A DNA stretch of 64,000 bases from NCBI GenBank assembly GCA_029964075.1, contig CM057144.1:16701281-16765280 (forward strand). The letters run 5' to 3'. Under the pieces are notes generated by a model. That model was not told where the DNA came from and made no database searches. It was given only the letters and a program-made list of their open reading frames with translations. Position numbers and translations under genes: made by a program. Positions 12,101 through 23,500 of this stretch are shown here, one piece after another (positions within the stretch are counted from its first letter, which is position 1; each line of letters begins with the position of its first letter). The stretch is from Patiria pectinifera. Its lineage: Eukaryota; Echinodermata; Asteroidea; Valvatida; Asterinidae.

Positions 12101-14942
12101 GATTTGGACGAGATTCACACACAGGTCAGCAACATCTCCGTGTTTCCTTGTCAAGTTTGATATGGCATGCCAAATGGAACAAATTTCAAGATATTTCATA
12201 TTTCGATGATCAATTTACATTCATGGTTGATTTCTCATAGATAAAAGGGTTAACTTGACGTGAAAAAAACTTAGTGTATTTCTGAAGAAAATTTTGACAT
12301 TTGTTGAGATCAAGCTAACTGTACAAAACTCTTTTCTTATCAGATCAAAACGGTGAACTCGGATGTGAACGCGCTGATCGAGAAGCGCATGATGAGCAAC
12401 GACCCCATCGACGACAAGATGTCACTGTTCCGTCAGCAGGCTGCCATCATCGGCCGCAAGAAGGAGACTGCGGCCGAGACCTTACAAGACTCCAAGGATG
12501 AGCTGCATGCCTGCCAGCAGGAGGCTGCCGAGAAGAGGGAGAATGTCAGGGGGCTGCAGGGGGAGGAGGTACTCAAAGGAGACGAGGTAGGCTGGAATTT
12601 CCTCCGTGCTTTTTTGTTTTGTTTGATGTCTCATTTAAAAGGGAATAACTTTAATATTATTAGAAAAGTTGCTAGTTGAAAAAAGAAAGCTATTTTGAGA
12701 GGGTCAGAAATAGGAAAAAGTACAAACAGTGCAACCTAAATTTATTTCATCTCTGTTTGTTGATAATTGGGATGATGCAGTTTTGGTGACTCATAATAGT
12801 TTTCTTTAAATGAAAATTATTTCTTATTTTAGAACAGTTTTCTTCTCAAAATCCCTCAAAACTTTTTGAAAGAATACAAATGAGCTATGTCTATTACAAT
12901 ACTTTTAAGAATACAAGAGATAATATAGTATAATGTTCCACATGACATATGTTTGAAGTTTTGTGGGTTTTTTCCATTTGCCCATGTAGTTCAAGCGCTA
13001 TGTGAACAAGCTGCGAGGCAAGAGCACCATCTACAAGAAGAAACGGCAGGAGCTGGCTGAGCTGAGAGCAGAGCACGGCGTGCTGTCCAGAACTGAGGAG
13101 ATTCTGCGGCAGAGAGACGAGGTCCTGCAGAAAACACTGGTGAGGAGGCCTCTGTAGACTTACTTCAAACATGTGTCAAATGTTAAATCAGCATTAGATA
13201 TGTTTAAACAGAGGTTTTTATTAAAAATATTTACAATTTCCATCTATAGGCCAAACTGGAGGCCAAGAAGGGCGTGGCCGGTTACCATGACACCCAGGAA
13301 GAGCTGGAGAAGGTGTCGGCCATCAAGAGTGAGTTGGATGACATGAAGGGACGGACCCTGGAGGACATGTCAGAGATGGTAAGCACTCCAGCTGAGTAAC
13401 GTTGTCGTCCCTCTCCTCCCCCCCTCCCCCAATTATTCACCGCCACCCCACCCTATATGTTTTTGGCAATGGTGTTGTGCTTTGCCTAACAATTAATCGT
13501 AGTTGCATATCGGTTTTTATTACACACATTTACCTAAATCATCACAATATTCACGAAATTGGTCAAGTTCTCTGACTTTTCCCCGATGACCTTTGATTCC
13601 CTGTAGGTCAAGAAACTGAACATGACCATCACTGCCAAGAAGGCGGACCTGGCGCCGGTCATCAAGGAGCTGCGACCGTTACGCCAACAAGCACAGGAGT
13701 TGGAGACGGTCTACAATGAGAAGAAATCGTCGTACGATCAGCTGGCTGCTGGGCTGGAGAGCAACCGATCCAAGCTGGAACAGGTCAGTTCCGTCATTGG
13801 TTGAGTTTCGGAAGATGTACTGGCACCAAAGTTTTGACTGTGTATTCCTAGAAAAGAGTAGGGCTAGAATGCCCAATGTCCAAACTTGTGTAATTTTCGG
13901 GAACCTAGTCTAGAGTAATTGTTAAAAACTTTGACTTGGACCACTTGGACTTAGATGTGGTTGAAAATATTTTGAAGACTATTTGTTTTATTTATTCCCC
14001 ACTGTCACAGGAGGTGCGGGCCTACCGCGAGGAATGCTCTCAAGAGGAGAGTCGCTACCACTACCTGAACTGCATGCGTCGCATCATCGCCATGCAGCAG
14101 CAGCGAGTGTCGGATGAGATGAAGGCCTACACCTCCTCAGACCCTGCTGAGAAGAAGAAGGCATTCCGTGACCAGTACACACGGAAGATACAAGAGCAAG
14201 AAAATCTGGGCAAGGTAACAGATTAACGAGGCATTCAGAGCCTATGTATTTCTTCTGTCAGTTAAGAAAATTTATCAGTAATTGGCCTGCTTCTCCAGCA
14301 AGCTTCACATCAGGTGAAACACAGTCCCCTATTCATGAATATTAAGGTTAAGTTACCCTACATCACGGGTCAACCGGCCAATGACGCACTTTTCGGTCTC
14401 TGACTCGCAATGAAGTGTGTAAATCTCGCCAGTCGACGTTGACTTCTCATGGTAAACGTAAACATTTTTTAATTTTACAGTTACAGTCAATTTCAAATAT
14501 TCATAATTTATTTTTTCTTTTCTTTCAAAATACCCATTTAAGATTCCCAAGATTGCTGGGCTCAGAGCTCACAAAAGAGAAAAAAATAAATAATAAAAAA
14601 AAACTAGATCTACCCATCTCCTATACACGGTGCCTGGATGTGCTGTATTCTCGTAAAATCTCGCAGGTTTTCGTTTTAGGTCAACTTGCACGCTCTATGC
14701 ACTACGTATAATTTCACTCATATATCTTTGTTGTTTGGCGTTAAACTCCCCAGAGTCTCCGTGATAAGCAGAAGTCGATCAAGGAAAGCCACGGCCCCAA
14801 CATGAGGCAGATGAAGATGTGGAAGGACTTCCAGACACTGATGGAGTGCAAGCGAGACTGTCATCTGAACCGGGGCCAGGTGATGGACACTTCCAAGATG
14901 ATCCGGGATGAGGTCAACCAGGAAGACAGGCTTGTCCTGTGA
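9111..14942 (+). CDS. IFT81: intraflagellar transport protein 81
   Basis: Thirteen coding exons, all with GT-AG boundaries and consistent phase: 9111-9254, 9722-9816, 10184-10364, 10740-10895, 11276-11386, 11608-11692, 11961-12124, 12344-12586, 12990-13139, 13250-13378, 13607-13783, 14011-14214, 14754-14942. They give 675 residues, against 676 in human IFT81. The N-terminus ([20 protein letters not shown], then [20 protein letters not shown]) is the calponin-homology-like domain that binds tubulin together with IFT74. The rest is coiled coil, with family blocks [53 protein letters not shown] and [13 protein letters not shown]. The protein is a core IFT-B subunit carrying tubulin and other cargo into cilia. 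The start is fixed by homology and lies 31 bases after the acceptor. It is intact, with no frameshift. Intron 3 holds a SINE and intron 4 a MITE. Confidence 0.97.
9861..9990 (-). repeat. dispersed ~130-bp repeat, copy 1
   Basis: In IFT81 intron 2. On the minus strand it reads through GTGTCTCATTCGAAATGAAT and a TAGAAAAGTAACAATTTCAAAC block. It aligns along most of its length with 41710-41840 (same strand) and, reversed, with 29770-29915 and 12601-12710. No coding potential and no clear ends. Confidence 0.6.
10404..10661 (-). mobile_element. tRNA-derived SINE (minus strand), copy 1
   Basis: Read on the minus strand, it has an A box TGGCGCAGTGG (10649-10639) and a B box GGTTCGATTCC (10606-10596), the RNA polymerase III promoter of a tRNA gene, about 33 bases apart. 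These are followed by a non-tRNA body with GTGGGTTTTCCC and TTTTCCTCCCAC blocks and a terminal stretch of AAT repeats near 10404-10425. It lies in intron 3 of IFT81, antisense to the gene. A second copy with the same tRNA-to-body junction is at about 58390-58560. It is not a functional tRNA, because the 3' half diverges from the cloverleaf. Confidence 0.75.
11017..11159 (+). mobile_element. MITE with CAGGCATGCAACT ends, copy 1
   Basis: A 143-bp element bounded by 13-bp perfect terminal inverted repeats CAGGCATGCAACT and flanked by a perfect 6-bp target duplication, ATAGGC (11011-11016 and 11160-11165). It lies in IFT81 intron 4. It has no coding capacity, so it must be mobilised in trans. It aligns end to end with 44053-44192 and, reversed, with 18657-18800. 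Confidence 0.88.
12601..12710 (+). repeat. dispersed ~130-bp repeat, copy 2
   Basis: In IFT81 intron 8. The core TTTGATGTCTCATTTAAAAG followed by GGAATAACTTTAATATTATT corresponds to the other copies of this family. The right part is more diverged. Confidence 0.5.
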
Positions 14943-16023
14943 AGTGTTTCTCAACTTTGCTGATAGACAATGTTAGTTTCTCTGTGGTTGGGCAAGGAAC
15001 AAAATGTGTATTTTGTGTTGCCTGTAGTACATAAATACGATTTTTGCATTTGAAAATAGATCCCCATGCAAGTAGTGTAGATGGTCTTGTGTTCTGGTCA
15101 GGTGAATGTTTAATGACGCACTATGTGAGCACGTTACCAATTTTCAACTGCACAATACCATGACGTTTGTGCCCTCTAGTATCACTGCATTTTCACCATT
15201 GATGGAGTTATTGTGTACGTGCGTCAGGATAGTAACGTAATCTGGGGTCCAGGGTATTAAAGTTGGGACAAGATTATAACCTTTCTGACACTGCAGTATT
15301 CAAGTTTTTGAGTTTCTAATTTTTTCTTGGGGTTGGGGGAGCCAACATGGGCCTAAAGAGAGGGGAACATCCCTCCCCAAATATTTGTATTTCATTTGTG
15401 TGGATTTGGCATGGTAAGGAAATCGGGACTAAGACAGCGTATCACTTTGGTCTTTATTCAAATGTTACTTCAAAATTCAGTGGATTTTTTGGGGGAAAAA
15501 AGGTATGAATGAGGACATACTGAAATTTATACAGATCTTTTTAAGTATCAACAAAGTGTTATTGTTACTTTCAGGTCATTTACATAAACCTATGTAAGCA
15601 TTTAAATATTTTCACAAATAACTTAAATTGGTAACTTGCAGTTGAAGTGTACAGATGGGTTGGTTTTTTTTTCCAGAGTATATAATGTCCTTTAAACTAC
15701 TAACACAAAACTGCACAACATGGCCAATTACATTTGGTGGAAATTTTAAACTTTTAACATTGTCCTTGCTTGTTCTACACTGATCTCATCAGCTCAGAAA
15801 ATGTATTATAAATTTCCTGTCGGCAGATTTTTTGTGCACCAAAATAATTTAGTCTTGCTTTTAAACAATACATGTATTTACCTTAAAAGTAAAGGTACCC
15901 AACAATTAAAAAAAATTAAATTCTTCAGTTATTTAAAATTGTATATTTCTGCTGCAATATTGCAATCACCTTGTTTGTACAGAATAATTACATTAGAATG
16001 GTGTGTGTTTATGTGTGAATAAA
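14943..16023 (+). other. IFT81: IFT81 3' UTR
   Basis: About 1.1 kb of AT-rich non-coding DNA from the IFT81 stop codon to an AATAAA at 16018-16023, the first one I see on this strand. The PARL gene ends only 424 bp further right on the opposite strand, so the two genes are convergent and their 3' ends may overlap. Confidence 0.5.
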
Positions 16024-16446
16024 ATATACAATTACAGTTCAAATTGTCTATTTCTTTAAACATTTTTTTTTTATATGAAACAAGTACCCTTGCACATTGC
16101 CTATTACTGGTGATGTTTCAACAACCAAAAAACATGAACAAGGTTTTTCTCCATCCGAAGAGCAATATTGAATTATTTAGAACAGGAAGCAATTTTTACA
16201 TTTTCTTCCTAAAAAAAGGTGGTTATTTTCTGGGGAGTTATCTTTGCAACCCCCTTTCCAGACTTGAATGCAAATACAGTCAACTGTGTATCTTTAACTA
16301 CCGATTATGGCCTTATCATTGTTGAGGGACACATAAACAGACTGTTGGAGAGTAGGCTAAATCGCAGCAAAGTTCATTTTGGATGGGCCGTACAGTCTTT
16401 CTAATGTCCCTTTGTGCTTTTAGACCTGAGCATGTCTGGTTGGTGT

Positions 16447-19400
16447 TCAAGCCTCGCTTGGTCCCCTGTACTTGTGCCACAGTTTCATGACCGGTTCCCG
16501 ATTCTGCCAGATGTGCTTGTGGCCGTATGTCACATAGTAACTGCAACAAAAAACAAGTCAGGTGTGTTTACAAACACAAATGCCCCGCAACCGTGACTGT
16601 TCCCATGACATAACACCACTCTTTTAAACTTCAACTTACACGTACCGTACCCGAAGTTGGTCACATGGAACGTTCATTGACAGCATTAGTGTCTTCTGTA
16701 GGTTTTATATGAATTAATCCCTAATCCCTATGATGTCAGAATAAATATAAGATTTTTATTGTTTTAGCCACTGTGACCTTGACCCTAGACATTTCGACCC
16801 CCAATGCGATAGGCCTATTTGGATTACCAAGAACGATCCACAAACCAAATTTGAAGTTCACATGTGAAGAATTTCTCAAGTTATCGCGCTGACAAAATTT
16901 CTTTTGTTTTAGTCACTGTGACCTTGACCCTTGACCTTTCGGCCCCAAATGCAAAAGGGTTGTTAGGATTACCAAGAACAATACACAAACCAAATTTAAA
17001 GTTCATATGTAAAGTATTTTTCAAGTTATCGCGCTGACAAAATTTCTTTTGTTTTAGTCACTGTGACCTTGACCCTTGACCTTTCAGCCCCAAATGCAAA
17101 AGGATTGTTAGGATTACCAAGAACAATACACAAACCAAATTTAAAGTTCATATGTAAAGTATTTCTCAAGTTATCGCGCTGACAAAATTTCTTTTGTTTT
17201 AGTCACTGTGACCTTGACCCTTGACCTTTCGGCCCCAAATGCAAAAGGATTGTTAGGATTACCAAGAACAATACACAAACCAAATTTAAAGTTCATATGT
17301 AAAGTATTTCTCAAGTTATCGCGCTGACAAAATTTTCTTTTGTTTTAGTCACTGTGACCTTGACCATTGACCTTTCGGCCTCAAATGCAAAAGGATTGTT
17401 AGGATTACCAAGAACAATACACAAACCAAATTTAAAGTTCATATGTTAAGTATTTCTCAAGTTATCGCGCTGACAAGATTTGTCCGGACACACACACACA
17501 CGCACCCACTCACCCACCCACCCACCCACACACACACCCACACACCCACCCACGGAAGGACAAGGCGGAAACAGTATGCCCCTTCGGCTTCGCCGCGGGG
17601 CATAAAAATAAACCCACATTTAAAACTGTGAGAAATTAGTGTAAATTGACATTACATTCTGTACGACCACCATACTGTTTTTTCATAAAACAATTTTTAA
17701 TTACAAAGTGTGCTTACCATCCGGTTAGAAGACCAGCTAAATGAGCTGCATGGTCAAAGAACTGCCAGCCCAGCACGACACCTGCCGACTCTAAACCTAT
17801 CAAGAATTTCAGAGCCTGCAACAAACAAACAAAATGCCAATGAGCTCAATATTCACAACTCCAACATCAATTGATCAACGTTAATTCGACTCAAATCAAC
17901 TTTAATTGTTAATTGTACTTACTATCCCTGCTGAGAATGTGAAGAATGGTAGGAAGACAATAGCTAGCCTGGAGTCTGGGAACTGGGTGCAGACTGCTCC
18001 CAACACAGCCATGATGGCACCAGACTGAAAACAACCAGGGGAAAAGATTATTCATTTAATGCAAAATAATTCCTAAAATTCTGGGTCTTTAAATGTAGGA
18101 AGCACTCCAAATGAAATCTGAGTACTTACTGCTCCCAAGGACGGGTGGTATTTGCAGGTTGCTACTTTGAGCACATAGCTGGCAAATGATGCCCATACAC
18201 CTAAGAAATAAAAACAAAATAAAAATAACAAAGGGTGTTTGGCAAATGTTTTTAACAAGAATTTTTGAAAAATCATTCCTGAATTTAGTCAACTTAGTAC
18301 GAAATTATACAAAATAAAATGCCAATGTTGAGGGAGGGGAACTGGGAGGGACCCTTGAAGCGCCACCAACTGTTCCTCCACAGAGTCCGATGTCCTGGTT
18401 TCTGATTGGTCGCCTACCTGAGCTGAGGTACATGGCTATGAACTGTTCCTTGCCGAGTGTGATGCCTATACTGGGTGCAAAGCTCCACAGGACGTACATG
18501 TTGATGGCTAGATGCCAGAAGGAATACTGACTAAATGTGGACAGCACCATCGGTAAACACAAGGCACCTGTGGGCAAACAAAATAATATGGGAATCGTTC
18601 AATCAAAGCGATCACAAGTCAATCAAAAAATTATTAGCACATCGGGTCACAAGTAACAGGCATGCAACTGAGAATTTAGAAAAAAACGAGGAAACTCTAA
18701 ACCACACAAGACTTTGTACAGTGTTTTTCAATTTGTAATGGCAGTCACAAGAAGTAAAAAACGAGGAAATCCGCGGATCCGAGGAAAAGTTGCATGCCTG
18801 AAGAAAGTAAAAGAGATAAACCATGACAAAAAGGTTAACTGAAGACTGACACTGAACTTAAAGACTGACTTATGATAACTTCTCTTGAACTCTGCTTTAA
18901 AACAAAAGCACCAGATTGTGAACAAACTTGAGGCAGGGCTGGCGCTGAACCACTTAATCATGAAGAACTGCATGCTGGGTATCCTCCAGCAGGCAAAGAC
19001 GGCAATGTTAGCGGCTATGATTCCTAGCGTCACCTTCTCTGTGCCTGATAAGCTCTGGAACCACTGGTTGATCTGTAGAGAAAAAGAAAAACAATGTTCA
19101 AAATGAAATGTTTCACTGTTAACTTTCTCATTTCCTTACGTCTTGGATCTTTCTCGACCTTTCTCACCAAAAGTCATAATCTAGTTGGTCAACGAGCCAT
19201 ATTTGATTGGCAGGCAGAAAGCATCCATTGTGCAACATCCTCAACCTGAGCAGGCAGTTCTGTACAACTTTAAGACGTTCCTAAAGATTTCAGTAACGGC
19301 ATGATGAAGAGGGAAGCTCTCTGTAACATAGGAAATCCTCCCCCATTAAAACTCAAACCACTAATGTACCAAAACACACTTCAGACAGACGTGCTCATTG

Positions 19401-20213
19401 ATGTTACCTTTTGTCTGAATTCGCCAGCCTTGGCAGGGTACCTCTGATACCTTCCTATCTGGCTGGTGAGCTTCTCCAGGACCTTGGCCCGCATGCCTTC
19501 ATACTGCCAGATGGCTGCCCCAGCAAAACTACAACCTGTGAACTGGAAAAGAGAATGTCACATTTACACAACATAGTACATTTTAAAAGTCAAAATAATA
19601 TATTATAACTGCTTGACAATGTATGCTTATGATTTCATTAATATATTACTGATCAAGCACACTGCAGATCTACATTCATGAAATATTGAAAAGAAAAAAG
19701 TAGTACAGGGTCCCAGTCACTGAAAGAAAAGATAAAAATTATCATTTGTGGTTTACATCAAGTTTGAAAGTCAACATACAAACCTACCATGCAAGCAAAG
19801 GCAAATGGCTTAACGAGTGTCCTGTATGGCACTTTGACATCGTTGGAATCGTAGCGAACTTCAAACTTCTCCAAGCTTCCCTTCTCAAATTTGGCATCGA
19901 CTATCTTCTTTGCTTTAGCTGGTTTTACGTTTTTAACCATTCTTGCCCCGTCGCCTGTATCCCTCTTGAAGTATCGACATGGCTGAACTTGAAAAGATCT
20001 GAAAATTGACACAAATTTATTTATTTAAAATATGACCCTACTAAAACGTTAACACTGACACTACTCACTAGCTCCATGCAGAAATCAACACAAGTCTGTA
20101 GCCTAGGCTATGCGAATATTTGATGAATGTCAATCAATGCTATATTTATTTTACCCGCATTTTCCACAGCTTTTCCTCAGTAAAACCCTAAACATAGAAG
20201 ATGTAGACATCAT
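16447..20213 (-). CDS. PARL: presenilin-associated rhomboid-like protease, mitochondrial
   Basis: Eight coding exons on the minus strand: 20213-20155, 19998-19788, 19542-19408, 19072-18928, 18567-18418, 18200-18130, 18024-17923, 17815-17718, with the ninth and last at 16540-16447; phases agree and give 354 residues (human 379). The N-terminus ([20 protein letters not shown]) is basic and serine-rich, as in a mitochondrial presequence. Family blocks follow: [68 protein letters not shown] and [17 protein letters not shown]. The serine of GASG (about residue 258) and the second histidine of HAAH (about 316) form the rhomboid catalytic dyad, so the enzyme looks active. PARL cleaves PINK1, PGAM5 and other proteins in the inner mitochondrial membrane. 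The gene is head-to-head with COG3. The last intron contains a tandem-core transposable element. Confidence 0.96.
16745..17605. mobile_element. pearl/HINE-like element with five 145-bp core repeats
   Basis: Five head-to-tail copies of a 145-146 bp unit begin at about 16745; the word CACTGTGACC recurs at 16769, 16914, 17059, 17204 and 17350. The first copy is the most diverged and the middle three are nearly identical. They are followed by a CA/CCCA-rich tract (about 17489-17554) and a short hairpin, ATGCCCC ... GGGGCAT (about 17576-17603, inner loop CGGCTTCGCCG). Tandem cores followed by a microsatellite and a 3' hairpin are the layout of pearl (bivalves), Tsp (sea urchin) and mini-me elements, grouped as Helentron-associated elements. 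It lies in the last intron of PARL. The 5' end was not found. Confidence 0.7.
18657..18800 (-). mobile_element. MITE with CAGGCATGCAACT ends, copy 2
   Basis: A 144-bp element in a PARL intron, reversed relative to copies 1 and 3, with the same 13-bp ends. The flanking 6-mers are AAGTAA (18651-18656) and AAGAAA (18801-18806), a target duplication with one mismatch. Its right end contains a GGATCCGCGGATC-like palindrome, partly kept in the other copies. Confidence 0.82.
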
Positions 20214-20561
20214 ACTTGTGTTTCTGAATGCTCTGAAAATGGAATGTTTCAGGGAAAAGGATGACGTTCGTTAATAAAAGAGAAAATCTTTAAAAGCTAG
20301 GATAAGGAATAGGATTTCATCAGCAACATTTCGTGTCGTCTGCTTCAGTTTTTCAAGGGTGAACGAACTTTGTCGCGAATAATTTTTCCTAAACTGAAAA
20401 AAAATAAAATGTCGTTTACTATTTTATTGTTAAGTTTTCAAATATCCACTATAAATATTGACATAATATTATTTTTTTGATGGAATTAATACAAAAAGTC
20501 TGATTTTCAGCGTTTTACAGTTGGGTGATTTTTAACCACATTGGCAGGATTTGGAACGAGG
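20214..20561. promoter_or_regulatory. shared divergent promoter region of PARL and COG3
   Basis: Only 348 bp separate the two start codons, so both 5' UTRs and core promoters must lie within it unless upstream exons exist. No TATA box or CpG-rich core is obvious. An in-frame TGA just upstream of the COG3 reading frame shows that its coding region does not extend further left. Confidence 0.5.
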
Positions 20562-23500
20562 ATGACATTTGCCAACATGGCTGACACGATGAGACTGTTT
20601 AGTGCGAAAATAATGCGAGAAAAACTAAGTGTTTGGGAGCAGAAGAATGACCCTAAAGCTCCCTTAAGTGACGTCCAAAAAGACAGCTTCATGGAGCTCA
20701 CAACCAATGTTTCAAACAGGCCGTTGCCGATTGAGGTAGGTTTTTAAAATTGTAAAACATTAAACCTTTCCTCGCTAACGTAATTTCACGCTGTGTTATC
20801 GTACAGTGGAAATAAGTAGTGGGCGGGGCAGAAAATATGGAAGGTGGGGGGGGGTTACAAATATTATTAGTGAAGTTGAATTGATTGAAAGTAGACACGC
20901 TGTGTATTTTAAGACTTGTCTAATACTCGTAATAGCTGGCGATGTTGAAAACTATGTTGTTTATTGAGCCTAGAGAGAGGGCAGATTTTTTTTATTTTGC
21001 CGGAATGATGACAATAAAACATAGCCTAGGCTACCGCAGTACCGGTACCAAAAAAATGAAAATAGTGCAAAGAATGTTGCAACCTGACGCTAATTCAGCG
21101 GTTGTGTACTAAGTCAATAGAGAGTCAAGAAATTTTTGTCCTAACAAAATTGGAAATGTTTCTCAGTCCCAGATTCATGTCTTATCAGCATTTTTGCATT
21201 GAAATATGACCTTCATTTACATGATATATGAAAAATAAAGCAGCGTCAGGTTGCAACATTCTTTCCAAAATGACAAGAAGGCTGAACTTTGTTTTAAAGG
21301 TCTAATAGGCCATGTAGGCCTACTACTATTACTAGGCTGATAAATGTTGAATAAAAATTCCAACAGACGATTCATCTCTTTGAATCTATAATTCTAGTCC
21401 CTCCATAATTTAGGCTACTTAGGATTTTATTCAATTACAAACAAATAAATACTAGCCTGCCTAGGGCCTGACAACTTCCAAGTTCAATTACTTCCATAAC
21501 CCAAATTTGCCCAATTACCAATGTTTTACCTTGCACAGTTGCCCTTGGATGAGCCGGGAAGTTTTACCCAGCAGTTATCGGTGCCTACGACCCACATCCC
21601 AGCGGCCGGTGATGACGTCTTGTCTAAAGGCTTTGAGACACTGGGGATGAAAGATGAAAAGATAGAGAATGCCCAGCAGGTAAGATGGAGTGACACTGAT
21701 TATTCACTGTAACCCTGTTAGGTTTTGGTGTCAGAAGTAGGATTGGATTTGAGGAGTTGCATCTTCCCAATTTTTTTTAAAAGAAGTTATCAAGGACTGA
21801 TAATAAAATAATTGTTTGTATTATAGGAATTTACCACAGCTTTGAGGGGAGAAAATATCTTTTTGAGGGTCGTGTTTCCTGTTTTCTTTTTCTTTTGTAC
21901 AGTTTTTTGCCTGGTTTAACAACGTTGAGAGTCAGATGGACCATGATGAGGAGATAACATACCGGTAAGTAAAAAAATATGCTTTTTTTGTAGTTTCATA
22001 AATGAGCTTAACCTTATGTCCTGAGGCATTTTTTAAGAAGGAACTTACTGAATTTTCCAGCATCCACAACTGTGCAGGAACCCAGTGGCATATTCTTTGT
22101 ATTGAGTTTGTTGATTTGTCTCCAGACGTTACTGTGACCAGCTGAAGGAGTACAGAGACCAGTGTGACTTGGTCCTGGATGAAGTGTCGGACGCACTGAC
22201 GAACCTGGAAGACCTTCAGAGGCAGTACGTCCACGTGTCAACCAAGACCAACGCGCTGCATGAGGCTTGTGAAGAGTCACTCCGGGACCAGGTAATGGTC
22301 AGGCCCAGCGTTGACTGTATTTAAAGGTCTGGGCCAAATTCCATAGCGCCTAGGCCAAATTTCATAGTGTCTTTTTTTCAAATTTTGTTGAACCATTTAA
22401 AAAAATGTATATTTCACAGTAGCCGTAAAGCAAGCTGTATTTTGCTTGAAGCTATAAGCAAGTAAAGACACAGATTGGTATATTTGTCACTGAGTTACAA
22501 ATTTTAAGCCTAAAATTCATCTGCAAAATTGATTTTGGATAAAATTTGTGAATGACAAGTTGGACAGTTTTTTTTTTCTTTCTTATTTCCAGACAACACT
22601 TGTGAACAAAGCCGAAGCCATCAGCAGCAGGTTGTCGTATTTCAATGAACTGGAGAGAATAAATCAGGTAAAGATTATAAATTGGACAGAAATCACAGAG
22701 AGGCTGGAAAAAAAATCCGCAAATCACAACCATTGAGGTTGTTGCGAGCAGATGTGTAATTATGGGCTTCCTTGCAAGAGAAGTTGTTTTTTTCTAAGCT
22801 CAGATATTCTTGCATTTTTCCTGGCCACATTTACAGAAACTCAGTTCTCCCACGTTCTCTGTGACCAGCGAGTCGTTTGTTCCCATGCTGACGAAGCTAG
22901 ATGAGTGCATTGCTCACATCACCATGAATGTGAGTAAAACACTTTATGTTTATGTTGGAATAGGTTTTGACATAATCTTTCGAATGATTGACAACACCAT
23001 GCAGATGTGAATGCCTTTTGCATTATTTTAATTTTTTGTTTTGTTCTGTCGAAAGTACATTGACTGTTGCCATTTTGTTCTTTTTTGTTTTAGTATTTTG
23101 GAACTAGTTGGAATTTAGTAGTTTCGTAATTAGCAATATCAGTAAACGATTCGTGTAGAAATTAGTTTATATTTCCAACCATTAAAGTGTCAAATGTTAG
23201 CAATAAATTATAACCACATTCAAACATGCACAGAAGTCTGGAGACACAGATTCTGAGCACAGTGAAGAATATAAGGTGAGAGTCAAGTTGTCTGACTGAT
23301 TGCCCACTGCATGTTGCCATCATTCAACGACATCCCATCATAATCACACTCATCAATATTCCATTTTGTGGGTTAAGTGTAAATTCCATCTTTTTATGTT
23401 TGGAGCATGTGTTTTGTGTATCTGTGGATCGTTTAAAATGTTCATAAAATGTTTGGCATGGCTGATTTCCATGGCGTCTGGAAAGTAACGCAGAGATGCT

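Noticed and set aside
17443-17631. A frame with repeated TH-PPTH residues
   Set aside because: It is the CA/CCCA-rich tract of the pearl-like element.
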